Origin: Chitinophagaceae bacterium
GTDB lineage: Bacteria > Bacteroidota > Bacteroidia > Chitinophagales > Chitinophagaceae
DNA length: 13,609 bases
Direction: 5' to 3'
NCBI GenBank assembly: GCA_025362915.1
Contig: JANYEU010000090.1
Span: 1-13,609, forward strand
Part shown: positions 7,616 to 13,609 of the stretch, piece after piece
How the letters are laid out: each line of letters begins with the position of its first letter
Numbering within the stretch: the first letter of the stretch is position 1
Program-made: the position numbers and the translations under genes
Notes under the pieces: generated by a model
Database searches by the model: none
What the model was told of the DNA's origin: nothing
The model's input: only the letters and a program-made list of their open reading frames with translations

Positions 7616-8182
7616 TTACTTGGCCTTGATAGTCTTTTTGACAGTATTTGCTTCCTTAATAAATTGTGGCGGTTCCACTTTTGCAAATATCAGTTGCGGA
7701 CTCAATCTTGGCATTATCTTCCGCATTTCCTCGCAAGTACGTCCGGTAGCGTCGGCATACTTCCACGTTACACCATTATCCGGAGAAACTGCCAGCAAGG
7801 TAGATTTTGAAATGATGGTACCAAACTGCATCTTGGTTTCGGTAATCTGTTCCACCGTACATTGAAATTCAAAATTTAGCTTCACTATGGACAATACATC
7901 ACCAAACTTTATCGACCTTATCTGTATGCCCTGTTGTACCCTTTGTGCATCTGCCGTTTGCAGGGTATTCATCACCCGTGCCTCTGTCATCACATTCAGC
8001 CTTGCCTTAGGCAGTGCATCAATAATGATATACTTCATTATCGTTTTGTAATCTTTCCTTATCGTGGCATCGGCATATATCCTAGCCTGTGCGCGTACGT
8101 TGGTAATTTGTTGGGTGTATTGCGCGGAAACTGTGGTAGTAAGCAGCAAAAGAGCGGCTATATATACGTGGGTTTTATGCAT
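7616..8182 (-). CDS. Secreted protein of unknown function
   Basis: A 188-residue protein beginning with a clear Sec signal peptide: MHKTH, a hydrophobic stretch YIAALLLLTTTV, and probable cleavage after A20 (VSA|QY). There is no lipoprotein cysteine, so it should be periplasmic or secreted. The mature part opens with an amphipathic helical segment (about 24-60), continues with mixed strand-helix sequence, and has SPDNGVTWKYADATGRTCEEM (about 131-151), which resembles one blade of an immunoglobulin-like or SnoaL/NTF2-like small domain. I do not recognise a family. Two cysteines are present in the mature part (in FQCTVEQ and RTCEEM), which could pair. The C-terminus is very basic (VKKTIKAK). 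It is first in a probable two-gene unit with the Nudix gene. Confidence 0.75.
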   Translation of the reverse strand: MHKTHVYIAALLLLTTTVSAQYTQQITNVRAQARIYADATIRKDYKTIMKYIIIDALPKARLNVMTEARVMNTLQTADAQRVQQGIQIRSIKFGDVLSIVKLNFEFQCTVEQITETKMQFGTIISKSTLLAVSPDNGVTWKYADATGRTCEEMRKIMPRLSPQLIFAKVEPPQFIKEANTVKKTIKAK

Positions 8183-8349
8183 GATTCAATCTATTTACAA
8201 ATGAAACTAATTCTGCGTAGCAAGGTACATTTTTTAGTAAACCGAATGCTTTTATAGGAGAAAATCTTTTGTTATTGAATAGGTTTTATGATTTAATGGA
8301 ATGTTTTGGTCTGGAAAATTATTTCTCCTAATGATTTTGATTGTATTGA
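8183..8349. other. AT-rich intergenic region between divergent genes
   Basis: This is the upstream side of the secreted-protein gene. It is very AT-rich. On the minus strand a partial -7-like TACCTTGC is present about 40 bases ahead of the ATG at 8182, but it matches TAnnTTTG poorly and lacks a -33 partner. An imperfect inverted repeat AGGAGAAA (8256-8263) and TTTCTCCT (8322-8329) is far apart. I see no gene here. Confidence 0.5.
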
Positions 8350-8495
8350 GATGCTTCATAAACTGTAGCAGATGCTCCATAAGCTGTAGCGGATGCTCCA
8401 TAAGCTGTAGCGGATGCTTAATAAGCTGTAGCAGATGCTCCATAAGCTATAGCAGATGATCCATAAGTTGTAGCGGATGTTCATAAGCTATAGCG
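8350..8495. repeat. Tandem array of seven 21-bp units
   Basis: Seven direct repeats with consensus GATGCTCCATAAGCTGTAGC plus G or A: 8350-8370, 8371-8391, 8392-8412, 8413-8433, 8434-8454, 8455-8475 and 8476-8495. The last unit lacks one base, and a degenerate start of an eighth (GATAAATT) follows. There are no spacers. Differences are single substitutions, mostly C/T or G/A; unit 2 and unit 3 are identical. The 21-bp period is two turns of DNA, so each unit shows the same face. Copies with GCTATAGC contain an 8-bp palindrome. The array sits between the divergent secreted-protein and CWC genes. Confidence 0.95.
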
Positions 8496-8605
8496 GATAA
8501 ATTAAAAGAAGCAATGTTTTACAATATCATTGCTCTTACAAGTTTCAATATCTGTAGAGATAAGATGAAATATCCAAACCATCTCTTTTTCTTATGTTTG
8601 TATCA
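8496..8605 (+). promoter_or_regulatory. Upstream region of the CWC gene with a -7-like element
   Basis: The region after the repeat array is AT-rich. TATGTTTG at 8593-8600 matches the Bacteroidota -7 consensus TAnnTTTG exactly but has no convincing -33 element about 19 bases upstream. If it is real, transcription begins at about 8606-8607, essentially at the second in-frame ATG, giving a leaderless or nearly leaderless message. The first ATG (8594) lies inside this box. Confidence 0.35.
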
Positions 8606-8815
8606 ATGGAAAAACAAGAAATGAAACATTGTCCAAAATGTAACACAGCTTTTATCTGCAAAGCCGATGATATTGCAAACTGCCAATGTTATGGTATTGA
8701 ATTGCATGAAGCGGCAAGACGCTTCTTATCAAGCACAGGGTTTGATTGCTTATGCAAGGCTTGTTTGGTAGAAATAAATTCATTAGCAATAAATAAAAAA
8801 AAGAACCTTTCTTAA
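8606..8815 (+). CDS. Small cysteine-rich CWC-type protein
   Basis: A short protein of 69 residues (73 if started at 8594) with eight cysteines arranged as MKHCPKC, FICKADDIANCQC and DCLCKACL. This matches the cysteine-rich CWC family, named for this pattern, in which the paired cysteines probably bind zinc; its role in the cell is not known. The signature pairs CPxC near the start, CxC in the middle and CLCxxCL near the end are all present. The tail is lysine-rich (NKKKNLS). I prefer the start at 8606 because a -7-like element covers 8594. A third ATG at 8621, right before KHCPKC, is also possible. No signal peptide, so cytoplasmic. Its neighbours give no functional hint. Confidence 0.82.
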   Translation: MEKQEMKHCPKCNTAFICKADDIANCQCYGIELHEAARRFLSSTGFDCLCKACLVEINSLAINKKKNLS

Positions 8816-8886
8816 TTCTACAACAATAATTAACCTACCATATTCCCCCACTTACCGCCCTTGAGATGCAACTTCCCTAAATAGAC

Positions 8887-8918
8887 TTGTTTATAGTACT
8901 TGGTAAATGATATTTTTG
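8887..8918 (+). promoter_or_regulatory. Promoter of the TonB-dependent receptor gene
   Basis: TATTTTTG (8911-8918) is an exact TAnnTTTG -7 element, with TTG at 8887-8889, 21 bases upstream. The expected start of transcription near 8925 lies downstream of the upstream in-frame ATG at 8907 and leaves a leader of about 18 bases before the ATG at 8943. This supports 8943 as the true start of the receptor. Confidence 0.6.
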
Positions 8919-8942
8919 ATTCATCAAACAAGAAATACAAGT

Positions 8943-11165
8943 ATGAAGAAACTATACAAATGGGTATTTATAACGCTAATAATATGTACTGCCTCATCGC
9001 TTTTTGCCCAGACAAGGGTGACCGGTGTGGTAAAAGATAATCACGGAAGGATAATGCGAGGGGTAAACATCTCTATAAAAGATAGCTATGATGGGGGCGT
9101 GAGCGATTCTGCGGGTAGGTTTTCTTTTAAATGTTACGACAAAGGAGCGCAGACCATCATTGCCAAAAGCATTGGTTACAAAACCATACAACAACCAATT
9201 GTATTAGCAGGAGAACCGGTATCCATTAACTTTTCACTACGGGAAGAAATCAATGAACTCACCGCTGTAACCGTTACTGCGGGCAGCTTTGAAGCCGGGG
9301 ATAAAAAACGTGCGGCTACTGTATTAAACTCTCTCGATGTGGTAACAGTGGGCGGTGCCAATGGCGATATTACCAATGCACTAAAAACATTGCCCGGTGC
9401 GCAACAGGTGGGCGAACAGGAAGGTTTGTTTGTACGTGGAGGTACTGGCTACGAAACAAAGCAATTTATAGATGGCACCATGGTGGCCAATCCCTACGGC
9501 GCAAGTGTGCCAGACATTGCCAGCCGTGGACGTTTTTCTCCTTTTTTGTTTAAGGGAACTGTTTTCAGTACGGGTGGTTATTCAGCGCAGTATGGTCAGG
9601 CATTGAGTAGTGCCGTCATTTTGGAAACAATAGATTTGCCCGAATCTTCTCAGGCATCAGCTTCTATCTCTTCAGTGTTTTTGGGTGCAGGTTTGCAAGA
9701 GTTGGCAAAGAACAAGAAATCGTCGTGGGGTGTAAACTATGGCTATGTAAATCTGGTCTTATATTTTGCCCTCGTTTCGCAAGGGCCTGCCTACTTTCAT
9801 AAGCCAGAGGTTCATAATGCCGATGCCAATTTTAGAATCAAGACAAAGGGTGGAATGATAAAGTATTATACCACTTTTGGGGCAAGCAATATTGGTATCC
9901 GTCGTCCCAATATTGATTCTTTTTTAATGAACAATGCTTTCAGAATCGTCAATTACAACTGGTACAATAACCTTAGTTGGCGCGAATATCTAGGTAAGGG
10001 TTGGCGGATGAACCTTGGTAGTAGTGTTAGCCTTAATACAGATAAGATAAACCTGCAGATACAAAATCAACTTAACCAACGTGCCTATACAAACCTTAGT
10101 TACATAGATAGTACCAATGTAGCAATAACAAGTCACCAAAATTTGGCACAACTAAAGGCCGTGTTCGAGAAGAAACTATCGGGTATTAGTGCCATACGTT
10201 TTGGGGGAGAATATTGGTACGGAACAGTGAAAAGTGTGGTAAACGACACCAATCATTTATTGACAGATAACTTCGCCTCCCTCTTTAGCGAAGCAGATAT
10301 ATACCTTACCAACGATTTGGCCGCTAAGATTGGGGTGCGTTCAGAATATTCATCGCAAGTTGGGCAATTCAATGTAGCCCCCCGTATATCACTTGCCTAT
10401 AAAACAGGCGAACATTCGCAGATGAGTGCCGTGTATGGACAGTTTTATCAAAAGCCAGAAAACAATTATCTGTATTATGGCAACAAAGATTTGGGCTATG
10501 TGAAAGCAACGCATTACCTATTGAATTATATGAAGACCACTACCCTGCAAACATTCAGGCTGGAAGCTTTTTATAAGAAATACGACAACCTGATAGAAAC
10601 GCCGCCTACCTATCAGTTCGATAATAACGGCAGTGGCTATGCACAAGGGATAGAATTATTCTGGCGAGATAAGAAAACCATTCAAGGATTGGATTATTGG
10701 GTCAGCTACTCTTATCTGGATACCAAGCGTCAGTTCGATAAATATCCTACGCAACTTGCCCCCACTTTTGCCGCCACGCATACGGCCTCGTTGGTAGTAA
10801 AAAGGTTTTTTACCAAACTGAATACAGGCATCAACTTCACCTATTCCTTTGCAACAGGTAGACCTTATTATTACTTTCAGCCCGCAGGAAATAAATATAT
10901 CATAGGCGATGAGGGTACAACCAAGAATTATAATACATTTGGGTGCAGCGTAAATTACCTTGCCAAGATAAAGAAATCGTTTGTGGTGTTTGTGGCAAGT
11001 GCTACCAATATATTCAATAGCAACAATGTGTATGGGTACAATTATAACCACAATGGCAGTTACAAGCAAGAGATAACTTCGCCAGCACCACGGTTCTTTT
11101 TCTTAGGGGCATTTCTCAGTTGGGGTGTGGATAGACGGCAGGATGCAATCAATAATAATTTATAG
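8943..11165 (+). CDS. TonB-dependent outer-membrane receptor
   Basis: A 740-residue outer-membrane receptor. The start at 8943 gives a proper signal peptide (MKKLYKW, then FITLIICTASSLF, cleavage after A22 before Q23); starting 12 codons earlier would bury it. Next is a carboxypeptidase-regulatory-like beta-sandwich (about 26-98; RVTGVVKDNHGRIMRGVNI, GRFSF, IGYKTI), typical of Bacteroidota receptors. It is followed by a linker (VTVTAGSF), a plug domain (about 130-225; ITNALKTLPGAQQ, FVRGGTGYETKQFIDG), and a beta-barrel rich in alternating aromatic strands to the C-terminus. Such receptors import siderophores, vitamins, metals or oligomers with energy from TonB-ExbBD. No SusD-like lipoprotein follows, so it is not a standard glycan SusCD pair. 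The substrate cannot be inferred. The last barrel strand (FFLGAFLSWGV) is followed by a short polar tail. Confidence 0.93.
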   Translation: MKKLYKWVFITLIICTASSLFAQTRVTGVVKDNHGRIMRGVNISIKDSYDGGVSDSAGRFSFKCYDKGAQTIIAKSIGYKTIQQPIVLAGEPVSINFSLREEINELTAVTVTAGSFEAGDKKRAATVLNSLDVVTVGGANGDITNALKTLPGAQQVGEQEGLFVRGGTGYETKQFIDGTMVANPYGASVPDIASRGRFSPFLFKGTVFSTGGYSAQYGQALSSAVILETIDLPESSQASASISSVFLGAGLQELAKNKKSSWGVNYGYVNLVLYFALVSQGPAYFHKPEVHNADANFRIKTKGGMIKYYTTFGASNIGIRRPNIDSFLMNNAFRIVNYNWYNNLSWREYLGKGWRMNLGSSVSLNTDKINLQIQNQLNQRAYTNLSYIDSTNVAITSHQNLAQLKAVFEKKLSGISAIRFGGEYWYGTVKSVVNDTNHLLTDNFASLFSEADIYLTNDLAAKIGVRSEYSSQVGQFNVAPRISLAYKTGEHSQMSAVYGQFYQKPENNYLYYGNKDLGYVKATHYLLNYMKTTTLQTFRLEAFYKKYDNLIETPPTYQFDNNGSGYAQGIELFWRDKKTIQGLDYWVSYSYLDTKRQFDKYPTQLAPTFAATHTASLVVKRFFTKLNTGINFTYSFATGRPYYYFQPAGNKYIIGDEGTTKNYNTFGCSVNYLAKIKKSFVVFVASATNIFNSNNVYGYNYNHNGSYKQEITSPAPRFFFLGAFLSWGVDRRQDAINNNL

Positions 11166-11166
11166 A

Positions 11167-11246
11167 CCCCCTCCCCTGAAGGGGTGTTACGCAGGTCTGG
11201 GCAAATATATTTTTAACTCTCCATGTCTCCCTCTAGGGGATAGGGG
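11167..11246. repeat. GC-rich inverted-repeat element between two genes
   Basis: Two C/G blocks flank an AT-rich middle. The left block has CCCCCTCCCC, TGAA, GGGG (11167-11184). The right block has CCCTCTAGGGG, ATA, GGGG (11229-11246). Each can fold on its own, and the left CCCCTCCCCT can also pair with the right AGGGG-ATA-GGGG. This starts two bases after the receptor stop codon and ends 13 bases before the next ATG. The composition is unlike the surroundings. It could be a dispersed intergenic repeat, a transcript-end or mRNA-stabilising hairpin, or both. There is no T-run after it. Confidence 0.6.
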
Positions 11247-11259
11247 CAAAACAACAACA

Positions 11260-11886
11260 ATGAAAAAAGTACTCGTTATCGTTAGCCTATTAGTGGCTAC
11301 AATGGTTAATGCACAATCCAAGTTTGAGGGTGCGATGGTTAAAGGTTTAGGACAATTAAAGGATGCAAAAACAGCCGCAGACCTTACCGATGTTTCTTCC
11401 TTTTTTGAAAGGGTAGGCGATGCCGAAAAAACACAGTGGTTGCCTTATTATTATGCGGCATTATCTCTATACAGAAGTGCTTGGGTAGATAAAAGCCTTG
11501 ACAAAGACAAGGTAGCAGATAAGTGCAAAGACTACATTAGCAAGGCGCAAGCCATTGAAAACAATGCAGACCTTTATTGTTTGGTGCAGCAAGTGGCTGT
11601 TTTGCAAATGATGGTTGACCCAATGAGCCGATGGCAAACTTATGGAGTGCAAGCAAAAGATGCTTTGGCCAGTGCCACAAAAGCCGACCCCACCAATCCC
11701 CGTATTTATTACCTGCAAGGCATGACCACTTACAATACACCCGAAGCTTATGGTGGTGGAAAGGCGGTGGCAAAACCATTGTTCCAAAAGTCAGTAGACT
11801 TATTCAAAACTTATGTACCAGCCAAACCATTCTATCCAACTTGGGGTAAAGAAGAAGCGGAAAAGATGTTGGCAGCGTATAATTAG
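11260..11886 (+). CDS. Secreted helical-repeat-like protein, unknown function
   Basis: A 208-residue protein with a Sec signal peptide (MKKVLVIVSLLVATMVNA, cleavage after A18 before Q19). The start at 11260 is chosen because it yields this peptide and is preceded by an A-rich stretch (CAAAACAACAACA); upstream in-frame codons run through the GC-rich repeat. The mature part is almost entirely helical. It contains paired-helix segments that look like tetratricopeptide repeats: WLPYYYAALSLYRSAW (about 64-79), CKDYISKAQAIENNADLYCLV (about 90-110), and DALASATKADPTNPRIYYLQG (about 133-153). The last of these has the typical TPR spacing of A, P and Y. Such periplasmic scaffolds mediate protein contacts. 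It follows the receptor gene in the same direction and could work with it, but the hairpin between them leaves co-transcription open. Confidence 0.8.
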   Translation: MKKVLVIVSLLVATMVNAQSKFEGAMVKGLGQLKDAKTAADLTDVSSFFERVGDAEKTQWLPYYYAALSLYRSAWVDKSLDKDKVADKCKDYISKAQAIENNADLYCLVQQVAVLQMMVDPMSRWQTYGVQAKDALASATKADPTNPRIYYLQGMTTYNTPEAYGGGKAVAKPLFQKSVDLFKTYVPAKPFYPTWGKEEAEKMLAAYN

Positions 11887-12025
11887 CATTTGATATGGAG
11901 CAATTAATTAAGGATATAAAGCAACTAGAAGGGGAGGAATAAAATGGCTATTATTCTTTATGTTCTTAACAGATTATAACTGATAGCCCAAGACAACTAT
12001 CTTAGCGGCTCAATGTTATAACTGA
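11887..12025. other. Intergenic region upstream of the ABC transporter
   Basis: A stretch of 139 bases without a clear gene, strong promoter or terminator. TATCTTAG at 11998-12005 is a weak -7 match without a -33 partner. Two tiny open frames (15 and 11 codons, starting at 11895 and 11944) are preceded by nothing convincing and are probably chance. GATAG and CTATC form a 5-bp stem around 11982-12001. Confidence 0.45.
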
Positions 12026-12961
12026 ATGCAATCTGTAATAAAGGTTTCAAATCTTACTAAACACTTCAAAGGACTTACGGCTGTAAACGATTTATCTTTT
12101 TCTGTAAACAAGGGTGATGTATATGGTTTTCTAGGGCAGAACGGTGCTGGCAAAAGCACCACCATCCGTATGTTGCTTACCCTCATCGCTCCTACAAGTG
12201 GAGAGATAGAGCTGTTTGGAATGAATATTAAAACCCACCGTTCGGATATATTGCGTCAGGTGGGTGCCGTAGTAGAAAAGCCTGATGTTTATAAATACTT
12301 ATCTGCCTACGAGAATGTTGCCCTGTTTGCCAAGTTGAGTGGCGTAAAGGTTACGGAGAAACTGGTGATGGATCAATTGGAAATGGTGGGTTTGGCTTCT
12401 CGTGCAAAAGATATAGTTAAGACTTTCTCCCAAGGGATGAAGCAACGGCTGGGCATTGGTATCGCCTTGGTACACAATCCGCAATTGATTATTTTGGATG
12501 AACCAACCAATGGTCTAGATCCTCAAGGCATCGCCGATATAAGAAATCTGATACTACATTTAAGTAAGGAAATGGGCAAGACTATTGTTGTTTCTTCGCA
12601 TTTATTGAGTGAGATAGAACAGGTGGCAAGCCGATTATTGATAATTGATAAAGGAAAAAAACTGGTAGAAGGTAATGCCCACGAACTCTTCGATCCAGCC
12701 CAGACCATTGTGGAAATAGAAACAACCGACAATCATTTTGCGTTGCAACAATTGCAACAGAGTACTTGGAACAGTTTATTGCAACCTCAACGAAGCCACA
12801 GCATTTTACTGAAACTTCATCGCAACCTGATACCAGAATTACACAAGAATCTGGTAGAGATGAATGTGCAGGTCATTTCTTTTCAGCCGCGCCATAATTT
12901 GGAAGACTTCTTTTTACAAATCACTTCGAACAACCAACATGTACAAGCTTTTACAAATTGA
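12026..12961 (+). CDS. ABC-2 type exporter, ATP-binding subunit
   Basis: A 311-residue cytoplasmic ATPase that powers an ABC-2 exporter. The nucleotide-binding motifs are complete: Walker A GQNGAGKST (37-45, K43), E84 at the Q-loop position (VVEKPDVY, common in this subgroup), the signature FSQGMKQR (134-141, a usual variant of LSGGQ), Walker B LIILDEP (154-160, catalytic E159), D-loop NGLDP, and the switch histidine H192 in SSHLL. The region beyond about residue 215 forms the small C-terminal extension seen in the bacitracin/antibiotic-resistance and gliding-associated (GldA-like) ATPases. The 3' end overlaps the permease start by 23 bases, so the two are translationally coupled. The exported substrate cannot be named. 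Start ATG 12026 gives a normal N-terminus (MQSVIKVSNLTKHF). Confidence 0.95.
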   Translation: MQSVIKVSNLTKHFKGLTAVNDLSFSVNKGDVYGFLGQNGAGKSTTIRMLLTLIAPTSGEIELFGMNIKTHRSDILRQVGAVVEKPDVYKYLSAYENVALFAKLSGVKVTEKLVMDQLEMVGLASRAKDIVKTFSQGMKQRLGIGIALVHNPQLIILDEPTNGLDPQGIADIRNLILHLSKEMGKTIVVSSHLLSEIEQVASRLLIIDKGKKLVEGNAHELFDPAQTIVEIETTDNHFALQQLQQSTWNSLLQPQRSHSILLKLHRNLIPELHKNLVEMNVQVISFQPRHNLEDFFLQITSNNQHVQAFTN

Positions 12962-13609
12962 GTTATACAAGATATTCAAACGTCCACGCACGTACATTGC
13001 TTTCTTGGCAATCACTGCATTAGTGGGCGTAATACAATTGGGATTGGTAAAGAACGGAGAGGATTACGTAAACTTCGTAATGGGAAACGTGATGCAATCC
13101 TTTTCTTTCGATGGCAAGTTATTGAATGGATACCTAGTTTGCTACATCCTTTTGCAACTATTATTGGTTCATGTTCCATTGTTGATAGCCCTCGTTGCCG
13201 CCGATATGATTAGTGGTGAGGCAAACATGGGAACGCTTAGGCTAATGCTTACCAAACCCATCAGTCGCAATCAATTCTTACTGGCAAAATTCCTTGCATC
13301 CGCCATCTATACCTTGATGTTATTGATATGGATTGCCTTCCTTGCCCTGTTTGTAAGTATGTTCCTCTTTGGCGTGGACGACATGGTCATTCAAAAAACA
13401 AACTATCTCGTACAACTACCCGTTGGTGATGTTTTCTGGCGGTATGTCGGTGCCTTTGGTTTTGCTTCCTTATCCATGCTTTCCGTGGCAGCACTAGGTT
13501 TCTTCTTGTCAAACTTTGCAGAGAATTCTATCGGACCAATCGTTGCCACCATGAGTGTCATTATCTTCTTCACCATCCTCAGTACCATGAGTATTCCTTT
13601 ATTCCAAAA
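12939..13609 (+). CDS. ABC-2 type exporter, permease subunit (3' end missing)
   Basis: The first 223 codons of an integral membrane permease are inside the window; the frame is still open at the last base. It starts MYKLLQIELYKIFKRPRTYIAF, the basic amphipathic N-terminal helix typical of ABC-2 permeases. Membrane segments appear at about residues 18-37, 66-86 (LQLLLVHVPLLIALVAADM), 117-143, 170-190 and 197-217. After the second, ISGEANMGTLRLMLTKPISR is the conserved cytoplasmic loop that contacts the ATPase, with the expected E-x-x-x-G-T-L-R and PISR pattern. The start lies inside the ATPase gene, giving a 23-base overlap. It forms the transport channel with the preceding ATPase, probably as two permease and two ATPase chains. 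Confidence 0.93.
   Translation, partial: MYKLLQIELYKIFKRPRTYIAFLAITALVGVIQLGLVKNGEDYVNFVMGNVMQSFSFDGKLLNGYLVCYILLQLLLVHVPLLIALVAADMISGEANMGTLRLMLTKPISRNQFLLAKFLASAIYTLMLLIWIAFLALFVSMFLFGVDDMVIQKTNYLVQLPVGDVFWRYVGAFGFASLSMLSVAALGFFLSNFAENSIGPIVATMSVIIFFTILSTMSIPLFQ

Noticed and set aside
8252..8443. Minus-strand 63-codon open frame across the repeats
   Set aside because: The frame owes its length to the 21-bp period; the rest has no domain, no promoter and AT-rich non-coding composition.
8350..8495. CRISPR array
   Set aside because: The units are directly adjacent with no unique spacers, and no cas genes are nearby; this is a simple tandem repeat.
8907..8942. Earlier start for the TonB-dependent receptor
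   Set aside because: It would put 12 extra residues ahead of a complete signal peptide, and the ATG lies before the predicted transcription start.
10656..11069. Minus-strand 137-codon frame inside the receptor gene
   Set aside because: It is fully antisense to the beta-barrel coding region and shows no start signal or domain.
11125..11259. Earlier start for the secreted helical-repeat protein
   Set aside because: It would overlap the receptor gene and translate the GC-rich repeat, hiding a clear signal peptide starting at 11260.
11895..11979. Two tiny plus-strand open frames (15 and 11 codons)
   Set aside because: They are too short to judge, have no supporting start signals beyond chance, and show no conserved pattern.

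Overview
The window reads as chromosomal DNA from a Bacteroidota bacterium, most likely of the Chitinophagia/Chitinophagaceae type. Three things point that way: a type IX secretion sorting-domain remnant, a TonB-dependent receptor with an N-terminal carboxypeptidase-regulatory-like domain, and promoter elements of the Bacteroidota form (TTG, about 19-21 bases, TAnnTTTG) instead of E. coli-like -35/-10 boxes. Starts are AT/A-rich and mostly lack a Shine-Dalgarno sequence. The family-level placement is an inference from protein flavour.

Layout: 1-663 is mostly non-coding. It holds an orphan C-terminal type IX sorting domain (129-338), a hairpin (391-429) and the rpoB promoter and leader. 664-4467 is a complete rpoB, closed by a strong intrinsic terminator. 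rpoC does not follow and no ribosomal protein gene precedes, so the usual rplJL-rpoBC arrangement is broken on both sides. 4642-5694 encodes an arginase/formimidoylglutamase-family protein in which about half of the expected manganese ligands are replaced. A terminator separates it from a convergent minus-strand group: an ATP-grasp-like protein of unknown function (5792-6988, own promoter), a Nudix hydrolase (7052-7594) and a secreted protein of unknown function (7616-8182). The last two are 21 bases apart and probably co-transcribed.

8183-8605 is a non-coding stretch carrying seven tandem 21-bp units (8350-8495). It is followed by a small eight-cysteine CWC-type protein (8606-8815), a TonB-dependent receptor (8943-11165), a GC-rich inverted-repeat element (11167-11246), a secreted helical-repeat-like protein (11260-11886), and an ABC-2 type exporter: ATPase (12026-12961) and overlapping permease (12939 to the window end, truncated).

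Most genes are ordinary housekeeping or envelope functions. The points most worth following are the isolated rpoB flanked by a decayed secretion-signal fragment, the arginase-fold protein with a damaged metal site, and the helically phased 21-bp repeat array. I see no mobile element, CRISPR array, tRNA or rRNA.
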